In this document: in pieces, positions 59,059-64,000 of the stretch
How positions within the stretch are numbered: position 1 is the first letter of the stretch
Layout: the number at the start of each line of letters is the position of its first letter
NCBI GenBank assembly: GCA_029876055.1
Contig: CM056875.1
Span: 6,597,001-6,661,000, forward strand
DNA length: 64,000 nucleotides
Direction: 5' to 3'
From: Madurella fahalii
Taxonomy: Eukaryota; Ascomycota; Sordariomycetes; Sordariales
Made by a program: the position numbers and the translations under genes
The notes under the pieces: model-generated
Seen by the model: only the letters and a program-made list of their open reading frames with translations
What the model was told of the DNA's origin: nothing
The model's database searches: none

Positions 59059-59964
59059 ATGAAGGCCTTCGCTATCATCCTTCTCGGCCTCGGTGCATTC
59101 ACCGTTTCTGCCGCTCCGCATGCCCAGCTGGCCGGCGTCAACGGCGAAGCTGGCGCCAAGGCTGTGGAACGCTCTGTCGCCGGCCTTGCCGTGCGCAACA
59201 CGGCCGGCCCGGGCGTCGTCGCAGCTCGCGCTCTGACCCGCCGTGATGATAATGACGACCTCGGTGATGACGTGGACGACGATAACAACTCGGCGGGCAA
59301 CGATGACGACGGTGACGACACTGATGATGGCAACAACAACAACAACAACAACGATGACGACGACGACAACGATGATGATGATGACAACAACTCCTCCATC
59401 GGCAGCGGCAGCGGCGGCGGCGGCGATGACTTTGACGACGACCGCCGCACCGCCCCGGGGCCGACCCGGACCACCGCGCCCGCAGGCGTGGCGACGACGT
59501 CGACCCCTCCCAGGGCGCAGATGGTCACCACGTCCGTCCCCAACCTTGCCATGAACGACGACGACGACGACGACAACAACAACGACGACTTCACCGACTG
59601 CGAGTACGACACCGACAACGACGGCATTGATACGGACGACGAGGACGACAACAACAACAACGACGACGATGACAACAACGACGACGATGACAACAACGAC
59701 GATGATGATTCAGATGATAACACCACCACCACAAGCACCAGCACCACCCGCACCCGCCGCTGCCGCGCCGTCGCCACGCACACCTTCACCACCACCCGCC
59801 CCGGCGAGACCACGGCGTTCGTGGTGACCAGCACGTCGCGGGCGGACTTGGCATCCTCGCAGACCCGCATGCCCGTCACGGGGAACGCGGCCGCCGGGGC
59901 CCGCGTCGGGACGGCGGCTGGGGTGCTGGCGGGCGTGGTGGCTGCTGCGTTGCAGCTTGCTTGA
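59059..59964 (+). CDS. Asp/Asn-rich secreted GPI-type protein
   Basis: Single exon, 301 aa. A signal peptide (MKAFAIILLGLGAFTVSAAP) is followed by a propeptide-like region ending in a dibasic LTRRDD site (residue about 61), which suggests Kex2-type processing. Then come two long blocks of Asp and Asn (about residues 62-112 and 165-225), encoded by GAC/AAC/GAT/AAT runs, separated by a Ser/Gly/Thr/Pro linker, then a Thr-rich part with one Cys and a hydrophobic C-terminal tail (GVLAGVVAAALQLA) fitting a GPI signal. The acidic blocks could bind divalent cations. A TATA-like CATATAAG lies at about 58858. The complementary strand is also open over most of the gene, a side effect of composition. Confidence 0.75.
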   Translation: MKAFAIILLGLGAFTVSAAPHAQLAGVNGEAGAKAVERSVAGLAVRNTAGPGVVAARALTRRDDNDDLGDDVDDDNNSAGNDDDGDDTDDGNNNNNNNDDDDDNDDDDDNNSSIGSGSGGGGDDFDDDRRTAPGPTRTTAPAGVATTSTPPRAQMVTTSVPNLAMNDDDDDDNNNDDFTDCEYDTDNDGIDTDDEDDNNNNDDDDNNDDDDNNDDDDSDDNTTTTSTSTTRTRRCRAVATHTFTTTRPGETTAFVVTSTSRADLASSQTRMPVTGNAAAGARVGTAAGVLAGVVAAALQLA

Positions 59965-60999
59965 GTACCTTGGGGCAGCTTAAGGTTCTGAGGAGGAGTG
60001 GGGGTGGTGGTGGTGATGGCAGGGGAAAGGGGTGATAGCGGGGGTGGAGATTTGGGAGTTTATATTCTTAGTTACGTAGGTACCTTAGTGATGGGGATGA
60101 GGATGAGTGGTCTGTGATGGGGAAGGGTGGTTTGATGGTTTGATGACGCGATCGTTACATGACGTTACGGGTTTTATGGATGCGATGCACGTACACTCCT
60201 TTATCACGTACCATGTTAGCATTTACGGCGGGGGCTTGGGCGGAGAGGAGGGTGTATTTGTCATGACATTCCTTTGGAGCAACGACCTACCTAAGGTAGC
60301 TAGTATGTATGCGCCTGGATCAGCGCTGAGATAGGAATTGCGAAATTTCGGGTTCCTCAATGCTAGGTTCCGTGCTGTTGGAATTGTGAAACTGTTGACC
60401 CTCTGCGCTTGCCAGCGCACCGAACTGGGCGCACGGCGTGTCGTCAGGTGTTGTTGATCCCGCGCTTACGGAGCGAGCAAGACGGCTTAGGGCGGTTTTG
60501 GTGGTAACCAGCACGTACTCCTGCGGGTTTAGTGTTCACGACATGACGGGCCAGGGTGTGGGCCGTATCTGCCAGCATCCTTATCTCTTGGGCGTCCTGT
60601 ATTGGTCGATCTCCCTGTTACACCCGTAGTACGGCCTGTAAGACCACAGAGGAGCGTGTGCAACGCCAAAGCGACTGGCCGATGGCTTTCGGCGCCCCAG
60701 AGTGAGAACTCTATATGATGGGCACATTGAATCTCGGACGGGAGGATGTGCAAGATCTCAGTTAATGGTGGCGTTGCGGTATGGCATAGCCAATAGCAAA
60801 TCCTTCTGTGTATCGTGGGACGTGGGGGAGCAAAGTGTTGAAACGCAGGTGCAGAGTGCTCGGGGTCCTCCTTTTGTATAATCCCAAGCCCAAATAAAGA
60901 CCACTAAACAGCATGGGCATGCGAGGGCCGTTTGAGGGGATTTAGAATCCCGCGAGACGTAGTTTCAGGCAAACGCGTTTTACATCTAATATGGCTTTG
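59965..60999. other. Intergenic, no gene seen
   Basis: Contains GGTACCTTAG at about 60077 and CTACCTAAGGTAGCTAG at about 60288, palindrome-like motifs seen elsewhere in the window. No coding content recognised. Confidence 0.45.
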
Positions 61000-61228
61000 G
61001 AGAGCGCGGCACAGCCCTATGGAAGGCGGGCTTCGCACCCGCAGCAGACTCTCTCGCAACGACTCAAACGGTGCGGCGTCGGTCAGCGCCGCTCACAGAA
61101 CCCTATTTTAAGGTTCTTCGGCCGAGCTTAGCGGTCGCGATCTGGGTAATCCTTCAAATCCCTTACCAACGCCCGCCAAAATGGCGTTGGTGGCCGCACG
61201 CCAACCGCGATAAGTAGCGTTTCGGCCA
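61000..61228 (+). ncRNA. Candidate structured RNA, series of hairpins
   Basis: Six stems occur in 229 bp: GAGAG/CTCTC (61000/61051) enclosing GCGGG/CCCGC (61026/61038); GCGGCG/CGCCGC (61073/61087); AGAACC/GGTTCT (61097/61112); CCAACGCC/GGCGTTGG (61166/61183); TGGCCG/CGGCCA (61191/61223). No protein frame spans the region and I could not match it to a known RNA. Strand cannot be decided from the stems alone. Confidence 0.35.
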
Positions 61229-62457
61229 CGGCTTCTTAAACACTCATGTGTCCCACACGGGTCGGGTCGCCGTGGATCCCATGTAGACCGTCAGATCAAA
61301 CAAACACCAAAAGTCCATCGTGGTTCAGCCGGTGCTGCCATTTCATTTTCTTCGTCTCTCCGGAAAGAGGTCATCGCTGGTCGATTTTTGTTTTTCTTCT
61401 TCTTTGCCTCTTCCTTTTCTTCTTTCCTCCGTCCGACAATGTTCCGGGCGGTGCCCCTTAAGCGGAGCCTCTCTCGCTCCGTTATCAAGATCATCCAGCG
61501 CACGCTGCCCCTCGTCAAGAGCAGGAGGCGATCGTGGACCACAAACGCAAAGACACGAATGCCGATCGATATGTGAGGGCGTGCCGACGTGGGTGCTGGG
61601 ACACGGATCGGATTGGGGGCTGTTAGAGTTATCGGGGCCGTGATGCTCCACCGACGCCGAACTCGCCATCGAGAGTCGGCTGCGGACTCACAAGGTCATC
61701 GTCCGCCAGTGATGCGAACGCGGCGGCCTCTGCTCGCCGCTTCCGGTCGCCCGTCTCTTTCTGCGCGGCGCAAGCACCATGTAGACTTGGCATTGGTCTC
61801 GGAGGAGCCGTGAGATCGTCTCGGGTGCCGAGTCTTGGGTCTTGGGTGAGAAATGATCAGAGATCCCGTTCTTCATCAGAATTCTTCCTCCCGACCTTTG
61901 CAGAACCCGACCGTATACCGGGATTGATTGAGGAAAGACGAAACTGCATTTCTCGAATTTGATAGACGACTGGGAAGACAGGGATGATCTTGGGCAGGCA
62001 TGATACCAGAATAGACGGGCGTTACGTTGGCTCTTTTCTTGGAAAGTTTTGGTTTTCTTGTGTTTGATTTTGGCGCCACTCTCGAGGGCCGGTGGATATG
62101 GGGGTTCTACGGTGCCTAAGCACGGGCCGGGTTGGGACTGCAAAGGTGACACATTTAGACAGGGTCGGTCAAAATTGCATCCACTTGCATCCTTCGGGGA
62201 CTGTTCCGTCGCCTTACCAAAATTGCTTCAAACGCTGGGTAGATAAGTTGGTGCACATCCAACCCGTGGGTGTCGTTGTGAAATCTTGCGAGAAGCATGA
62301 TCGGCCTGGGGTACAATGTGGCCATGGCAATGCCCGGCGGCTGGTATACTGCGGTTGCTTAGACAGCAAACTTAAGTGTTTGTTGTCATTTTATTCTCTT
62401 ATGGCAATGGGGCAGCTTCATCTATACATGCCGCCCCATGCCGGGTATCATTAAGTT
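61229..62457. other. No convincing gene; one small candidate
   Basis: After a strongly pyrimidine-rich leader (61384-61436), ATG 61439 opens a 45-residue Arg-rich frame (MFRAVPLKRSLSRSVIKI). It could continue through an intron starting GTGAGG at 61575. Composition is compatible with a mitochondrial presequence, but alternative frames look equally protein-like, so no gene is called. Confidence 0.3.
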
Positions 62458-63485
62458 TTATCGTAGTTCGTGATTATGACTAGCACCTTGTATAAACGAG
62501 TCGCCCGGCCCGCCGGTCCCCGAGTAGCCCGTCATTGTCCGGCAGTCGAGATAGTTATTCTCGATGAAGGGCGTCGCCACTTGCACGCCGTACACCTCGG
62601 TCCACTCCCTTTCACCTCCCTGAAACGGGAAGGTCCGAGCCCGAACCCTACCTCGAACCGGCACCGGCGCGTGCTCGCCCGCTGACATGGTAGTATTGAA
62701 CAGCCGGATCATGTTGTCGCACGAGGTCCCATTCGCAAAGGTAGGCTGATTCGTGATGTTCTTGAATACTTCTAGCGGATAGGGGCTGAAGGTGGGGCGG
62801 GCAAGCCGTGTCATCTCCAGCTCGATAAACTCAGATGAGGTCAGGCTCGAGCCCTTAAAGTATGTGGCGCCGTTGGCTAGCAACCGGTATGCGTCACAGA
62901 GCGGTTCGTACTCGGCAGGAGAGACTACTGTGCCATACGCCCGAGAACCCTCCAAGGCGATGTCGTTGGAGGCACTGATGAGCTGCGCCGGCGCCCAGCG
63001 GAACGAGGAATAGCCGTCACCGACGAGGTCCAAGAATGGAAACTCAAATCCCACACGCTGTAAACACTGGTCAGCACACACCAATGGCAACCTGAGAGGC
63101 CCAAGACACTGACTGAGAAGTCATCGATCGTGATGCCGAACGCACGGAATTGGACATCGTGGTCGTGTGCGGCCTGGACCATGACCGGGTACATGCCATC
63201 GGGAAAGTCGGGCATGAGGGAGCGGTATGCGCTTTCGAGAATGCCGTACTGAGGAGGGATCAAGCGGCGAGCCGTCTCTAACGAGATGGGAATAATAGCC
63301 AGTGTGGCATTGAGGACCCCGGTAGCGTTATTCGGGAAGAATTCGGCCAGTGGGTTCGCGTGATCGTAGGAGGTGCAGGCGGCCCGGCCCTGTACCGCGG
63401 CCGACTCTCCCTGGTTCAGGAGGAGGGAGCAAAGAATAAGCAGAGCGACGGCCGAGACGTCGACGAGCGAGAGTTGGAAGGGCAT
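62458..63485 (-). CDS. Secreted fungal protein of unknown function
   Basis: Exons 63114-63485 and 62458-63057 flank a 56-nt intron (GTCAGT, GTGCTGACC branch, TTACAG) and encode 323 aa. ATG 63485 gives a clean signal peptide (VSAVALLILCSLLLNQGESA); an upstream in-frame ATG at 63587 would add a basic extension. The mature part has NATGVLNATLAIIPISLETA, RLIPPQYGILESAYRSLMPD, HDHDVQFRAFGITIDDFS, then RVGFEFPFLDLVGDGYSSFR and ATPFIENNYLDC, with several N-glycosylation sites. I recall this as a conserved ascomycete family; the RLIPPQY.. segment is faintly like acetoacetate-decarboxylase-fold proteins, which I cannot confirm. Confidence 0.75.
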
Positions 63486-64000
63486 CTTGGACTGCCGTTT
63501 CTGGCTTCCAGATGCCCGGCGGAGACTGATCTGCTCTCGAAGGCGCGACGCAACGAGGGCAGGGAAGCGCGGCATGCTGAGAGGCATGACGGGCGATGAG
63601 GCAAGTTAGGGGGGATGACAGCGGACTCTGGTGAATCCGCTGGCCACCCACGCCAAGTTCAATTGGTCAAAGGAGAAGGGACGAAAGAGTCCAGCATAAC
63701 ATAGGCCAGAGCAGAAGGAGAGAGCTAACCAAGAGAAAAGACGGGAATGGACGAGAAGAGGTCACCAACCTTTTAGACCGCAGAGTACTGGGCATCTGTT
63801 GCGTCCCAGACGGATGGGCTGCAGGGATGCGGATCTGGGGCCAGACGGAGAGCGTCCAGGGTCTGTAACATGATATTTGGACATTCCAGACGGGCAAGGC
63901 GGGTCAAAAGGGTTGCAAAACGGCAATGAGGCTTGCCGGCGCCCCCAGCGGCTTTTCCCTCGTTTCGGAGTGGGTGCATGCCAGACCAAGTTCCCAAGCG
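63486..64000. other. Upstream flank, no further gene
   Basis: 5' flank of the secreted-protein gene to the window edge. Short frames on both strands show no recognisable family. Confidence 0.4.

Noticed and set aside
59019..59879. A 286-residue Ser/Leu-rich open frame on the minus strand
   Set aside because: It is the complement of the Asp/Asn-rich gene; GAY/AAY runs read as Val/Ser/Leu on the other strand. The plus strand has a signal peptide and a GPI tail, so it is the real one.
2080..60300. CCTACCTTAAGG / GGTACCTTAG motifs as telomere or regulatory repeats
   Set aside because: They are scattered singly, vary in sequence and show no tandem arrangement; no function can be argued.
61117..61162. 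A tRNA gene suggested by CGGCCGAGC and TTCAAATCC
   Set aside because: The boxes are only about 20 nt apart and no acceptor stem pairs, so a tRNA is not supported; treated as part of the hairpin cluster.
61439..61813. An Arg-rich small gene with one intron
   Set aside because: The leader and start look good, but competing frames are equally protein-like and no homologue is known to me.
1..64000. A CRISPR array or bacterial operon structure
   Set aside because: No spaced repeats of that kind; the introns and families show a fungal nuclear genome.

Overview
This window looks like accessory or repeat-rich DNA from a filamentous ascomycete (Pezizomycotina, probably Sordariomycetes). The evidence is short GT..AG introns (about 45-90 nt, several with CTAAC/CTGAC branch sites), pyrimidine-rich 5' leaders, typical fungal families (F-box/ankyrin, CorA-like, aspartic-peptidase-like with a membrane anchor, GPI-anchored Ser/Thr-rich proteins, VIT/VWA proteins), a Ty3/gypsy chromodomain relic, a LINE relic, and many C-to-T type stop codons of the kind RIP leaves. 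Everything was read by eye. Exon joins were chosen by splice consensus and phase; family names come from recognition, not a search.

Layout. 0-9.4 kb: an F-box/ankyrin gene (-), a broken DUF4267 gene, the 3' end of a Ty3/gypsy element with its LTR start, ankyrin-gene rubble, and a pair of direct repeats around a tRNA-like sequence. 9.4-12.3 kb: no convincing gene. 12.3-20.9 kb: the most interesting cluster. It holds a two-domain unknown protein, a 5'-truncated methionine-type permease, a small one-domain protein, an 890-residue kinase of a fungal-specific architecture, and a second small protein that resembles the first and appears to share its intron position. 22-25 kb: a CorA-like channel-family gene and an F-box gene. 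25.8-30.4 kb: minisatellite, two diverged copies of an unknown fungal family, a further broken gene, and a dense cluster of a 10-bp palindrome-like motif.

30.4-35.4 kb: a RING-type protein, a DDR48-annotated stress-type small protein, then a mosaic in which a truncated host gene, a LINE fragment and the last exon of a PNS1/choline-transporter-like gene are butted together. 35.6-40.2 kb: a long VIT/VWA gene carrying two stops and an 11-bp tandem duplication. 40.6-43.1 kb: a ten-exon gene with a HeLo-like helical N-terminus and a single internal stop. 43.8-49 kb: an orphan GIY-YIG domain, a membrane-anchored aspartic-peptidase homologue lacking the first catalytic Asp, and a Thr-rich GPI-type wall protein. 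49.8-52.2 kb: a MYND finger fused to RNase H1, frameshifted near its end. 52.7-64 kb: a small disrupted gene, a large membrane protein, an Asp/Asn-rich GPI-type secreted protein, a run of strong hairpins that may be a structured RNA, and a secreted protein with a clean signal peptide.

Taken together, intact accessory genes (kinase cluster, HeLo-like gene, secreted/wall proteins) sit among truncated housekeeping genes and mildly mutated transposons. This looks like a rapidly rearranging compartment, possibly subtelomeric or lineage-specific. The kinase/small-domain cluster and the HeLo-like gene are the best candidates for a self/non-self or immunity-type system, but that role is inference.
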